Notes under the pieces: generated by a model | Databases searched by the model: none | Told to the model about the DNA's origin: nothing | What the model saw: only the letters and a program-made list of their open reading frames with translations | Made by a program: the position numbers and the translations under genes | Source: Caulobacter sp. NIBR2454 | Lineage (GTDB): Bacteria > Pseudomonadota > Alphaproteobacteria > Caulobacterales > Caulobacteraceae | Assembly: GCF_027474405.1 (NCBI RefSeq) | Contig: NZ_CP114871.1 | Location: forward strand, 2,799,001 to 2,863,000 | Reading direction: 5' to 3' | Length of the DNA stretch: 64,000 nucleotides | In this document: positions 30,481 to 38,459 of the stretch, piece after piece | How the letters are laid out: each line of letters starts with the position of its first letter | Position numbering within the stretch: the stretch's first letter is position 1

Positions 30481-31623
30481 ATGGCTCAGCCGGTGAGGAC
30501 TATGAAAACGGGAACAATCGACTGGCTCGCCCGCGCCGATCGGATCGCGCCGCAGTTGGCCGCTTCAGCGGCGACGCACGACGCCGACGACAGCTTCGTG
30601 GCCGACAATTTCGACCTGCTCAAGCGAGAGGGCTTCTTCAAGGCTCATGTGCCGGCCGAACTGGGCGGCGGCGACGCCACCTATGCGGAGACCTGCGCCG
30701 TGGTGCGGCGGCTGGGCGCTAGCTGCGGCTCGACCGCCCTCGCCTACTCCATGCACTCGCATCTGGTGGCCGCCGCCGTCTGGCGCTGGCGCAACCAGAA
30801 CGCCCCGACCGACGGCCTGCTGCGGCGCGTGGCGGCCGAGGACCTGGTGCTGATCTCCAGCGGCGGCTCGGACTGGCTGAAGAGCGCTGGCGAGGCGGTG
30901 AAGGTCGAAGGCGGCTTTCGCATCACTGGCCGCAAGATCTTCTCCAGCGGCTGTATGGCTGGAGATCTGCTGATGACCAGCGCGGTCTATGAAGACCCGG
31001 AGGACGGTCCGACGGTCCTGCACTTCGCCGTGCCGTTCAAGGCGGACGGCGTGCGCATCCTCGACACCTGGCGGGTGATGGGGATGCGGGGCACGGGCTC
31101 CCACGACGTGGAGCTGGACCAGGTCTTCGTGGCTGACGCCGCCATCGCAGGACGCCGACCGCAGGGCAAGTGGCACCCGCTGTTCCACATCATCTCGATG
31201 ATCGCCTTCCCGCTCATCTACTCGGCCTATCTCGGGGTCGCCGAAGGCGCGCGGAACACAGCCCTAGAGGTCGCCCGCAAGAAGCCCCAGGACGAGGGTC
31301 TGCTTCAGCTGGTCGGCGAGATGGAGAACGCTTTGGCTCTGGCGCGGATGAGCGTCGATGACATGGTCCGCATCGGCGAGACCCAATCGCCTGCTCCGGA
31401 AACCACAGGCCGCACCATGAGCGCACGGACCCTGGCGGGTCAGGCGTGCATATGCACCGTCGAACGCGCTATGGAGGTCGCGGGCGGCTCATCCTTCTAT
31501 CGCGAACTCGGCCTGGAGCGGGCCTTCCGTGATGTGCAGGCCGCGCGCTTCCATCCCCTGCAGGAGAAGCCGCAACTCCGCTACGCCGCTCGCCTCGCCC
31601 TCGGTCTGGACATCGACGGCTGA
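30481..31623 (+). CDS. Acyl-CoA dehydrogenase family flavoprotein
   Basis: A 380-residue protein with the acyl-CoA dehydrogenase order: N-terminal helices with H-V-P-A-E-L-G-G-G near residue 56, a middle beta domain with I-T-G-R-K-I-F-S-S-G near 145, and C-terminal helices with D-V-Q-A-A-R-F-H-P-L. The usual catalytic Glu segments of fatty-acyl dehydrogenases are not obvious, and the V-Q-A-A-x-F-H-P-L ending resembles flavin-dependent monooxygenases (DszC/SfnB-like) as well. It has a good AGGAGA ribosome site, and its divergent HxlR neighbour suggests inducible degradation of a small aromatic or sulfur compound. Confidence 0.8.
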   Translation: MAQPVRTMKTGTIDWLARADRIAPQLAASAATHDADDSFVADNFDLLKREGFFKAHVPAELGGGDATYAETCAVVRRLGASCGSTALAYSMHSHLVAAAVWRWRNQNAPTDGLLRRVAAEDLVLISSGGSDWLKSAGEAVKVEGGFRITGRKIFSSGCMAGDLLMTSAVYEDPEDGPTVLHFAVPFKADGVRILDTWRVMGMRGTGSHDVELDQVFVADAAIAGRRPQGKWHPLFHIISMIAFPLIYSAYLGVAEGARNTALEVARKKPQDEGLLQLVGEMENALALARMSVDDMVRIGETQSPAPETTGRTMSARTLAGQACICTVERAMEVAGGSSFYRELGLERAFRDVQAARFHPLQEKPQLRYAARLALGLDIDG

Positions 31624-31713
31624 CACGTTTTCTCAACACCCCACTTGCTTGTTCGCCGGAGTTTGGCGGAATGACGTTCTGTTGCGTCGAGGTAGGGTGT
31701 TGGGAGCAATCTT

Positions 31714-33555
31714 TTGGACAAGCTGAGCCCGGGCGCGGACGCCGCCGTCGGCCGGGCGGGGCCTCTCGACCCCTGGCTTGAAACGCCGGGGGCGACCACG
31801 GCCGCGGTCCGCGCTGGGTCTCGCGCCTTTGCGGCGGGGCTGGCGGAGGCGGCCACGGCCTACAGCCTTGTCCGCACAGAACGGCTAGGCGCCGCCGTGC
31901 TGGATCGCGATGGCCAGATCCTGTTCGCCAACGACATGTTCGAATCCCTTCTCGGCGGTCGCGGGCTTGATCCCCAGGCCGTGGCGACCGTGCTGTCGGA
32001 ACGGCGCAGCCTGATTGTTCCCAGCGCCGAGGACAGCAGCCAGGCCCGCTCGGCCGTCGCCTATGGCCCCGCGGACCAGGCCCGGGACTGGGCTTTGCCC
32101 GACGCCGTCTGTCGCGCGGCTCGCCTGCCCCGCGCGGCCGTGGTCGTCCTCGCGGCAGGCGCCGTCACGGGCGGCGAGGCTCTGCTCGACGCTTGCGCCG
32201 CTTTCGGCCTGACGCCCCTGCAGACGAGGGTGGCGATCGGCCTGGTGCGCACCGGCTCGGTAAAGGGCGCCGCCCGCGAAGCCGACATCGCCTATGAAAC
32301 CGCGCGAAAGGTCGTGGCCGAAGCCATGCGCCGCGTCGGCGCCACGCGGCTTTCCGGCTTCATCGAACGTCTGGTGCGGCTGTCGTTCGGCATCTGGCCG
32401 ATAGGCCGCGACGGCGAGGCCATGCTGGCGGACATCTGGCGCCTGTCACAGCGTCAGGCGGCGCTCACTCTCGCCCTGTCGCAGGGCCTCAGCCGCGCGG
32501 AGGCCGCCAAGGCGGCGGGCATGTCCGAGGCGGTGGCCAAGAAGCACCTGGACACTATCTTCATCACCCTGGGCGTGCGCACCGCCGCCGAATTGGCCAA
32601 GGTCGTGACCGAGGCCCGCGCCCTGGCCCTGGTGACCGACGCCGTCCAGGGCGCGGTGGCCCTTGATCCGGAGATCATCGAGCCGCTGCGCCTGTTCCTG
32701 CGGCCCGACAGCGGACAGGTGGCGATCAGCGACTATGGCCCCCGTGGGGGACAGCCCGTCCTGGTGCTGCACGCAAGCTCCGCCACTCGACCCGTGACCA
32801 GCCAGCTGGTGCGCGCCCTGCAGGCCGAGGGCTTTCGGCCCATCGCCATCGACCGGCCAGGCTTTGGCCTCACCGACCCGCCGACGGACGTGGCGGCTTG
32901 GCGCGCCGATCCGTTCGCCGCCGCTTGTGACGACATCCTCCTGGTCTGCGAACAATTGAAGCTCAAGCGCATCGACCTGTTCGGGCGGGGCGCGGCCCAG
33001 GTGGTGGTCGCCTTGACCCGCAGGGCGCCGCAGCTGATCGGACGGGTTCTGCTGGTCAATCCCGATCCTCCGACCGCACACGGCAAGCGTTCGGGGGTCA
33101 TCGGCGCGGTGAAGGAGACCTTCTTCCGTCATCCGGACCTGATCGAGAAGTTCGCCTGGACCGTGGCCAATCACATGACCCCCGCGCGCACCTGGCGGTT
33201 GTTGGCCAGAACGATGGAATCCAGCCCGCCCGACATCGCGGTGATGTCTCAGGGCCGCATCTACGCCGACTACGCCTCGGCCCTGCATCCCTTCACCACC
33301 GGTCGGGTCGCCGGCTATGTGGCGGAACAGACGGCCATGCTCGGCTGGTCGTCGCCTCCCCTGACAGGGATCAGCCACTGGCGCGTCCTGCAGGGCGCCC
33401 ACGATTTCATGCATGATCCGGCCGAGGTAGTCGCCTACTGGCGGCAGGTGCTGCCCGAGGCGACCTTCGAGATCGTCGCCGACTCCGGCCGGTTCCTCGC
33501 CATCAGCCATGCAACCCTCGCGGCCCGCACCTTGGCTGCGATGCCGGCTGAATGA
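31714..33555 (+). CDS. LuxR-type regulator fused to a degenerate alpha/beta hydrolase
   Basis: A 613-residue protein starting at TTG 31714, supported by GGGAG seven bases upstream. Residues 50-150 look PAS-like (A-V-L-D-R-D-G-Q-I-L-F-A-N). Two helix-turn-helix-like units follow: L-T-P-L-Q-T-R-V-A around 166-225 and L-S-Q-R-Q-A-A-L-T around 244-300, the second like LuxR. Residues 335-605 have an alpha/beta hydrolase fold (L-V-L-H-A-S-S; D-R-P-G-F-G-L-T-D), but the nucleophile elbow reads G-R-G-A-A (Gly426 for Ser) and the catalytic His position in S-G-R-F-L is Arg593. It probably binds a ligand without cleaving it. Target genes are unknown; the hydrolase gene follows by 126 bases. Confidence 0.8.
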   Translation: MDKLSPGADAAVGRAGPLDPWLETPGATTAAVRAGSRAFAAGLAEAATAYSLVRTERLGAAVLDRDGQILFANDMFESLLGGRGLDPQAVATVLSERRSLIVPSAEDSSQARSAVAYGPADQARDWALPDAVCRAARLPRAAVVVLAAGAVTGGEALLDACAAFGLTPLQTRVAIGLVRTGSVKGAAREADIAYETARKVVAEAMRRVGATRLSGFIERLVRLSFGIWPIGRDGEAMLADIWRLSQRQAALTLALSQGLSRAEAAKAAGMSEAVAKKHLDTIFITLGVRTAAELAKVVTEARALALVTDAVQGAVALDPEIIEPLRLFLRPDSGQVAISDYGPRGGQPVLVLHASSATRPVTSQLVRALQAEGFRPIAIDRPGFGLTDPPTDVAAWRADPFAAACDDILLVCEQLKLKRIDLFGRGAAQVVVALTRRAPQLIGRVLLVNPDPPTAHGKRSGVIGAVKETFFRHPDLIEKFAWTVANHMTPARTWRLLARTMESSPPDIAVMSQGRIYADYASALHPFTTGRVAGYVAEQTAMLGWSSPPLTGISHWRVLQGAHDFMHDPAEVVAYWRQVLPEATFEIVADSGRFLAISHATLAARTLAAMPAE

Positions 33556-33681
33556 GCCGCGCGGTTCGGCGCCGCGCATCCGTACAAATCCAGACCTCTT
33601 ATGTTCAAGGCGGCGTCATCGAGCGGCGCCACTGTGCGCTCATTGAAGCGGGTCATCGATCCGCCGCTGCTGGAGCATACC

Positions 33682-34650
33682 ATGTCTGAACCCGCCGAAG
33701 CCTCGCGCCGCAATGTCCTCATTGGAGCCGGCTTGGCCGCCGCCCTCCCCGCTGTAAGCGCCGCCGCCCCGGCCGCAGCCGCCACGCCTTCCGCAACCGG
33801 AGCCAAGACCATGCAAAGCGATTTCGTCACCACCAAGGACGGCACACAGATCTTCTACAAGGACTGGGGCCCCAAGAACGCCCAGGCGCTGGTCTTCCAC
33901 CATGGCTGGCCGCTGAGCTCGGACGACTGGGACAACCAGATGATGTACTTCCTGGGCCAGGGCTTCCGGGTGATCGCACACGACCGCCGGGGCCATGGCC
34001 GCTCGACCCAGACCGATACCGGCAACGAGATGGACACCTACGCCGCCGACGTCGCGGCGCTGGCCGAGAAGCTTAACCTGAAGAACGCCATCCACATCGG
34101 CCACTCCACCGGCGGCGGCGAAGTCACCCGCTATGTGGCCCGTTACGGCGGCAATGGCCGCGTGGCCAAGGCCGTGCTGATCGGGGCGGTGCCGCCGATC
34201 ATGGTCAAGACGCCCGCCAATCCGGGCGGCCTGCCGATCGAGGTGTTCGACGGCTTCCGCGCCGCCCTCGTCGCCAACCGCGCCCAGTTCTACTACGACG
34301 TGCCGACCGGCCCGTTCTTCGGCTTCAACCGTCCCGGCGCCAAGGTCAGCCGCGGCCTGATCGACAACTGGTGGCGTCAGGGCATGATGGGCGGCGCCAA
34401 GGCCCACTACGACTGCATCAAGGCCTTCTCGGAAACCGACTTCACCAAGGACCTGAAGGCGATCACCGTCCCGGTGCTGGTCATGCACGGCGACGACGAC
34501 CAGATCGTCCCCTACGCCGACTCCGCGCCCCTGGCCGCCAAGCTGCTGAAGAACGGCACGCTCAAGACCTACAAGGGCCTGCCCCACGCCATGGCCACCA
34601 CCCATCCGGAGATCATCAATCCGGACCTGCTGGCCTTTATCAAAGCCTAG
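33682..34650 (+). CDS. Tat-exported alpha/beta hydrolase (chloroperoxidase/arylesterase type)
   Basis: A 322-residue hydrolase. The N-terminus holds a twin-arginine signal (S-R-R-N-V-L-I-G, residues 8-15) and a long Ala-rich segment. The catalytic domain starts near residue 45 and has [17 protein letters not shown], the nucleophile elbow G-H-S-T-G-G and the acid G-D-D-D-Q-I. It is close to cofactor-free haloperoxidases and arylesterases. Start at 33682 rather than 33601, as this places the RR motif correctly. The preceding regulator is on the same strand. Confidence 0.88.
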   Translation: MSEPAEASRRNVLIGAGLAAALPAVSAAAPAAAATPSATGAKTMQSDFVTTKDGTQIFYKDWGPKNAQALVFHHGWPLSSDDWDNQMMYFLGQGFRVIAHDRRGHGRSTQTDTGNEMDTYAADVAALAEKLNLKNAIHIGHSTGGGEVTRYVARYGGNGRVAKAVLIGAVPPIMVKTPANPGGLPIEVFDGFRAALVANRAQFYYDVPTGPFFGFNRPGAKVSRGLIDNWWRQGMMGGAKAHYDCIKAFSETDFTKDLKAITVPVLVMHGDDDQIVPYADSAPLAAKLLKNGTLKTYKGLPHAMATTHPEIINPDLLAFIKA

Positions 34651-34678
34651 TATCGCTCCTCCAGGGCGGAACGAAGAA

Positions 34679-34708
34679 GGGCGGGGCCTCTCGAGGTCCC
34701 GCCCTTTT
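34679..34708 (+). terminator. Rho-independent terminator between the hydrolase and manD
   Basis: Inverted repeat of up to 12 bp: GGGCGGGGCCTC (34679-34690) against 34693-34704 with one G-U pair, then TTTT at 34705-34708. Confidence 0.8.
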
Positions 34709-34713
34709 GTGTC

Positions 34714-35985
34714 TCACCAGTCGAACATCGTCCCGTCGCGCAGGCGATTCACCGGCAGATAGGCCCGCCGGTAGGGATATTTCCCCGCCAGAACCTCATC
34801 GATATCGACGCCCAGGCCCGGCTTGTCGCCCGGGTGCAGCATGCCGTCCTCAAAGGTATAGGCGTGCGGGAAGACCGCGTCGGTCTCGGCGGTATGGCGC
34901 ATGTATTCCTGCAGGCCGAAATTGGGGATCGACATGTCGAAGTGCAGGGCCGCCGCCATGCAAACTGGCGATAGGTCGGTGGCGCCATGGCAGCCAGTCT
35001 TGACGTTGTGCATGGCCGCGAAGCTGGCGACCTTGCGTAGGTGCGTGATGCCGCCAGCATGGACCACGGTGGCGCGGATATAATCGATCAGTTGCTCCTC
35101 GATCAGTTGCTTGCAGCTCCAGATCGACGAGAAGATTTCCCCCACCGCCAGGGGCGTGGTGGTGTGCTGGCGGATCAGCCGGAAGCTGGCTTGGTTCTCG
35201 GCCGGCACCGCATCCTCCAGCCAGAACAGGCGATAGGGCTCTAGGTCCTTGCCCAGACGACCGGCCTCGATGGGCGTCAGTCGATGATGCACGTCGTGCA
35301 GCAGATTCACGTCCCAGCCCAGGACCTCGCGGGCCTTCTCGAACAGCTTGGGGGTGTGGGCGAGGTATTCCGGCGTCGACCAGACATTCTCGGTCGGCAT
35401 CGCGCCGTCCGCCGGTTCATAGAACATCTTGTCCTTGGACACGCCGTAGGTGCTGGCCAGACCAGGCACGCCGGTCTGCAGGCGGATCGCCTTGTAGCCC
35501 ATGGCCTTGTACTTCACCGCTTCGGCGATGGTCTCGTCGATGGTCTCGCCATTGGCGTGGCCATAGACCGTCACGCCCGTGCGGCAGGCCCCGCCAAGCA
35601 GCTGATAGACCGGCAGGCCGGCGGCCTTGCCCTTAATGTCCCACAGCGCCGTATCGACGGCCGCGATGGCGGTCATGGTGACCGCGCCGCCACGCCAATA
35701 GGCGCCGCGATACAGGAACTGCCAGATGTCCTCGATCTGGTGCGCGTCACGACCGATCAGGCAGGGAATGACGTGATCTTCCAGATAGCTGACGACGGCC
35801 AGTTCGCGGCCGTTCAGCGTCCCGTCGCCAAGGCCATAAATGCCTTCGGAGGTCTCGATCTTCAGGGTGACGAAGTTGCGCCCCGGGCAGGTCACGATCA
35901 CCTTGGCGCCGGTGATCGTCAGGGGTCGCGAAAAGCGGTTCGCTGCGGACGATTGGGAGGCGGCGATAGAGACAGGAGCGTTCAT
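34714..35985 (-). CDS. manD: D-mannonate dehydratase (enolase superfamily)
   Basis: A 423-residue enolase-superfamily enzyme closely matching Caulobacter ManD as I remember it. It dehydrates D-mannonate to 2-keto-3-deoxy-D-gluconate in hexuronate catabolism. Metal ligands are at Asp231 (L-L-H-D-V-H-H), Glu257 (W-L-E-D) and Glu283 (V-G-E-I-F-S); His233 and the Y-G-H-A-N-G segment near 141 are the acid/base residues. The C-terminus G-T-M-F-D-W is typical. The N-terminus is about 20 residues longer than the usual ManD start. It is divergent from the GntR regulator and has an operator-like palindrome 18-28 bases before its start codon. Confidence 0.93.
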   Translation of the reverse strand: MNAPVSIAASQSSAANRFSRPLTITGAKVIVTCPGRNFVTLKIETSEGIYGLGDGTLNGRELAVVSYLEDHVIPCLIGRDAHQIEDIWQFLYRGAYWRGGAVTMTAIAAVDTALWDIKGKAAGLPVYQLLGGACRTGVTVYGHANGETIDETIAEAVKYKAMGYKAIRLQTGVPGLASTYGVSKDKMFYEPADGAMPTENVWSTPEYLAHTPKLFEKAREVLGWDVNLLHDVHHRLTPIEAGRLGKDLEPYRLFWLEDAVPAENQASFRLIRQHTTTPLAVGEIFSSIWSCKQLIEEQLIDYIRATVVHAGGITHLRKVASFAAMHNVKTGCHGATDLSPVCMAAALHFDMSIPNFGLQEYMRHTAETDAVFPHAYTFEDGMLHPGDKPGLGVDIDEVLAGKYPYRRAYLPVNRLRDGTMFDW

Positions 35986-36002
35986 CGGCTTACTCTTGGA
36001 AT

Positions 36003-36013
36003 TGGTCAGGCCA
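36003..36013. promoter_or_regulatory. Uronate-regulon operator, copy 1 (manD)
   Basis: TGGTCAGGCCA, an interrupted palindrome (TGG-N5-CCA), lies 18 bases before the manD ATG on the minus strand. A TTGACT lies upstream at 36039-36044 on the minus strand, so the site would sit near or after the transcription start. Confidence 0.6.
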
Positions 36014-36118
36014 CCATTGCTTCACCTCCCAGACCATAGTCAAGTGCGAGGGTGAAATCAGCCGCCTCCGGCGAAACTCGGACCTGACAAGCGCGACCGA
36101 CCCGCGATACAAAGCAGC

Positions 36119-36886
36119 ATGACCACCACGACCGCCGACGCCAGAAAGCTCTATCAGCAGGTCGCCGACGCCGTGGCCAAGGCGATCCGGGGGCAGCGCT
36201 ATCCCACGGGCGGCCGCCTGCCGTCGGAGCGTGACCTGGCCGAGGAATTCGGAGTCAGTCGTCCGACCATCCGCGAGGCCATGATCGCTCTGGAGATCTG
36301 GGGCCTGGTCGAGGCGCGCCACGGCTCGGGCATCTATGTCACCGCCGGCGCCAAGAAGGCCGCGGAAACCACGGAACCCGAACTCGACATCGGGGCCTTC
36401 GAACTGACCGAGGCCCGCCGTCTGGTGGAGGGCGAAGTCTGCGCCCTGGCCGCCAGCACCATCACCGACGAAGAGATCGAGCAACTCACCCAGATCGTGA
36501 AAGCCATGATCGCCGAGAACGCCGCCGACGTGGCGGGCGAAAAGGCCGACCGCAGCTTCCACGTGACCATCGCCCAGGCGACCCGCAACGCCGCCTTGGT
36601 CACCGTGGTCGAGGAGCTATGGGACATTCGCTACAAGTCGCCGCTCTGCGCCGCCATGCTGTCCCGCGCGCGCCAGGCCGGCTCGCGACCGCTGATTGAT
36701 GATCACGAACTGATCCTCAACGCCCTCCGCACCCGCCGGCCCGCCGAGGCCCGCCAGGCCATGCGCGACCACCTGGGCCGCGTCATCGAAGACCTGCTCG
36801 CCGCCACCGAGATGGAGGCGTTGCAGAAGGCCCGCAGCGAAACCGCCGCCCGCCGTACAGAACTGGCCCGCCGCGGCTCCATCTGA
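36119..36886 (+). CDS. GntR-family (FadR/FCD) regulator, UxuR-like
   Basis: A 255-residue regulator. The N-terminal winged helix has L-P-S-E-R-D-L-A-E-E-F-G-V-S-R-P-T-I-R-E (residues 36-56); the C-terminal FCD domain, residues about 95-235, has the metal-binding pattern with R-R-L-V-E-G, D-R-S-F-H and D-D-H-E. FCD regulators next to mannonate dehydratase usually sense hexuronate intermediates, as UxuR/ExuR do. The shared TGG-N5-CCA sites near manD, GH105 and the 624-residue gene fit the half-site spacing of that class. Divergent from manD by 133 bases. Confidence 0.87.
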   Translation: MTTTTADARKLYQQVADAVAKAIRGQRYPTGGRLPSERDLAEEFGVSRPTIREAMIALEIWGLVEARHGSGIYVTAGAKKAAETTEPELDIGAFELTEARRLVEGEVCALAASTITDEEIEQLTQIVKAMIAENAADVAGEKADRSFHVTIAQATRNAALVTVVEELWDIRYKSPLCAAMLSRARQAGSRPLIDDHELILNALRTRRPAEARQAMRDHLGRVIEDLLAATEMEALQKARSETAARRTELARRGSI

Positions 36887-36889
36887 ATC

Positions 36890-36921
36890 AAAAAAGAGGG
36901 CGGCTGGAGAACCAGCCGCCC
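36890..36921 (-). terminator. Minus-strand terminator hairpin without an assigned gene
   Basis: Perfect 10-bp stem GGGCGGCTGG (36898-36907) with 36912-36921 over the loop AGAA; the A-run at 36890-36895 gives a T-run on the minus strand. No plus-strand T-run is present, and no minus-strand protein gene precedes it. Confidence 0.55.
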
Positions 36922-37042
36922 AAATGAGCGCGAGGGGAAGTGTGCGCTCTAGGGGCGCGCGCGAGGGAGAAACAGGCGCGCGGAGTTTGGTCGAAAGCGC
37001 CCTGGCGGGACGGCGATCGTCGCAGTCGTGAATCGTTATAAT

Positions 37043-37053
37043 TGGCCCGACCA
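37043..37053. promoter_or_regulatory. Uronate-regulon operator, copy 2 (GH105)
   Basis: TGGCCCGACCA, which is TGGTCGGGCCA on the minus strand: the same 11-mer as copies 1 and 3 except for the central base. It directly follows TATAAT at 37037-37042. Confidence 0.6.
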
Positions 37054-37228
37054 AAATGCAACCGGTGTCATGCCTATCGCCAATCATCAAAGCCATTGGC
37101 TAGTCCACATTCTCTTTGCATCAACGACCTGAATCCCATCCCCGCCTTATGACCGCTCACGACTTTTGGCTTGACCACCCGCCTTGCCTCCCCGCAAGTG
37201 ACCGAAAAATCAAAATGGGAGACGTCAC

Positions 37229-38368
37229 ATGCGGAGCTGGCTGATCGCGGGAGCGGCCTTACTGGCTATGGGGCTGTCGGCGGCGCACGCTACGGACAAG
37301 ACTCAGGAGCCGCCCGTTTCAGCCATGCGCAGGGTCGCCGACTGGCAACTCGCCCACATGGACAACTTTGACTACATCACCGCCTTCCGCGATCGGGTCG
37401 AGGACCCCACCGGCTGGGTGCAGGCGGCCTTCTGGATCGGCATGACCGAGCTGGCGGACTTGAAGGTCGATCCCCGCTATGCCGAGGCGATCAAGTCCGT
37501 CGGCGCCTCGCGCGGCTACGCCCTTGGCCATCGCCCTCTGCATGGCGACGATCACGCGATCGGCCAGACCTGGATCTGGATTCACAACCAGACCAATGAC
37601 GACGCGGCGCTGGCGCAGATCAAGGCCCGCTTCGACGCCATCCTCGCCGACCCGCCCAAGAACGACCTGCTCTTCGTCGCCGGCGTGCCGGGCATGGAGT
37701 CCGCCTGCCAGCCGCGCTGGTGCTGGAGCGACGCCCTCTTCATGGCCCCTTCGGTTTGGGCCGGAATGAGCCGCGAGACCGGCGATCCTCGCTACGCCGC
37801 CTATGGCGACAAGGAGTTCTGGGCGACGACCGACTACCTCTACGACAAGACCGACCACCTCTATTATCGCGACAGCCGCTTTTTCGAGCGGCGCGGGCCC
37901 AAGGGCGAAAAGATCTTCTGGGGCCGGGGCAACGCCTGGGTCTTCGCCGGCATCGTGCGCATGCTCGAGGCCCTGCCCGCCGATCATCCTAGCCGCCCGC
38001 GCTATGAGCAGCTGATGCGCGAGATGGCCTCGGCCATCGCTCCGCTGCAGTCGCCCGCCGGCTACTGGCCCGCCTCGCTGCACGGCGGCGCCGGCCAGAA
38101 CCCGGAGACCAGCGCCGCCGGCTTCTTCGTCTATGGCCTGGCCTGGGGCGTGAACCACGGCGTGCTCGACCGCGCGACCTACATGCCGATTATCGACAAG
38201 GGCTGGTCCGCCCTGCTGGCCGCGGTGGAGCCGGACGGCAAGCTCGGCTGGGTGCAGCAGGTCGGCAACGCCCCCGAACAGGTCAAGCGCGAGGACACCC
38301 AGCTGTATGGGGTCGGCGCGTTCCTGCTGGCCGGCTCCGAAGTGCGAAATCTGCGTCAGGGTCGCTGA
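37229..38368 (+). CDS. GH105/GH88 unsaturated uronyl hydrolase
   Basis: A 379-residue exported glycoside hydrolase with a signal peptide ending S-A-A-H-A-T near residue 22 and an (alpha/alpha)6 toroid. Catalytic Asp residues are in H-G-D-D-H-A-I-G-Q near residue 107 and C-W-S-D-A-L-F-M-A-P near residue 170, as in YteR-type unsaturated rhamnogalacturonyl hydrolases. It removes the delta-4,5 unsaturated uronate left by polysaccharide lyases. Placed beside manD and the FCD regulator, it points to use of pectin-like or other uronic-acid polymers. GGGAGA lies before the ATG. Confidence 0.87.
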   Translation: MRSWLIAGAALLAMGLSAAHATDKTQEPPVSAMRRVADWQLAHMDNFDYITAFRDRVEDPTGWVQAAFWIGMTELADLKVDPRYAEAIKSVGASRGYALGHRPLHGDDHAIGQTWIWIHNQTNDDAALAQIKARFDAILADPPKNDLLFVAGVPGMESACQPRWCWSDALFMAPSVWAGMSRETGDPRYAAYGDKEFWATTDYLYDKTDHLYYRDSRFFERRGPKGEKIFWGRGNAWVFAGIVRMLEALPADHPSRPRYEQLMREMASAIAPLQSPAGYWPASLHGGAGQNPETSAAGFFVYGLAWGVNHGVLDRATYMPIIDKGWSALLAAVEPDGKLGWVQQVGNAPEQVKREDTQLYGVGAFLLAGSEVRNLRQGR

Positions 38369-38388
38369 CCCACCTCGCCCCCCCCGAC

Positions 38389-38428
38389 TTGACAGCGCTC
38401 CGTGTCGCAGGAAATGGTCAGGCCAATT
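38389..38428 (+). promoter_or_regulatory. Uronate-regulon operator copy 3 with a -35-like element
   Basis: TTGACA at 38389-38394 is followed after 20 bases by TGGTCAGGCCA at 38415-38425, identical to copy 1. The palindrome would cover the -10 region and start site of the next gene, consistent with repression. Confidence 0.6.
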
Positions 38429-38459
38429 CTTGTAGCCTGCGCCCCTTAGAGTGCTTGTG

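Larger units (their letters stand above)
36887..37228. other. Intergenic region before the GH105 gene: terminator, hairpins and operator
   Basis: A 342-base gap with no protein gene. In order it holds a terminator-like hairpin pointing left (36890-36921), two further GC-rich inverted repeats between 36925 and 36985 (AGCGC/GCGCT and GCGCGC arms), a TATAAT at 37037-37042, and the operator-like palindrome at 37043-37053. The GH105 gene starts 175 bases further on with GGGAGA as ribosome site. The first part may encode a minus-strand small RNA. Confidence 0.5.

Noticed and set aside
37205..37217. TCAAAATGGGA resembling the ACCCA-N3-TGGGT palindrome
   Set aside because: Only one half-site matches; it overlaps the GH105 ribosome binding site and is best explained by chance.
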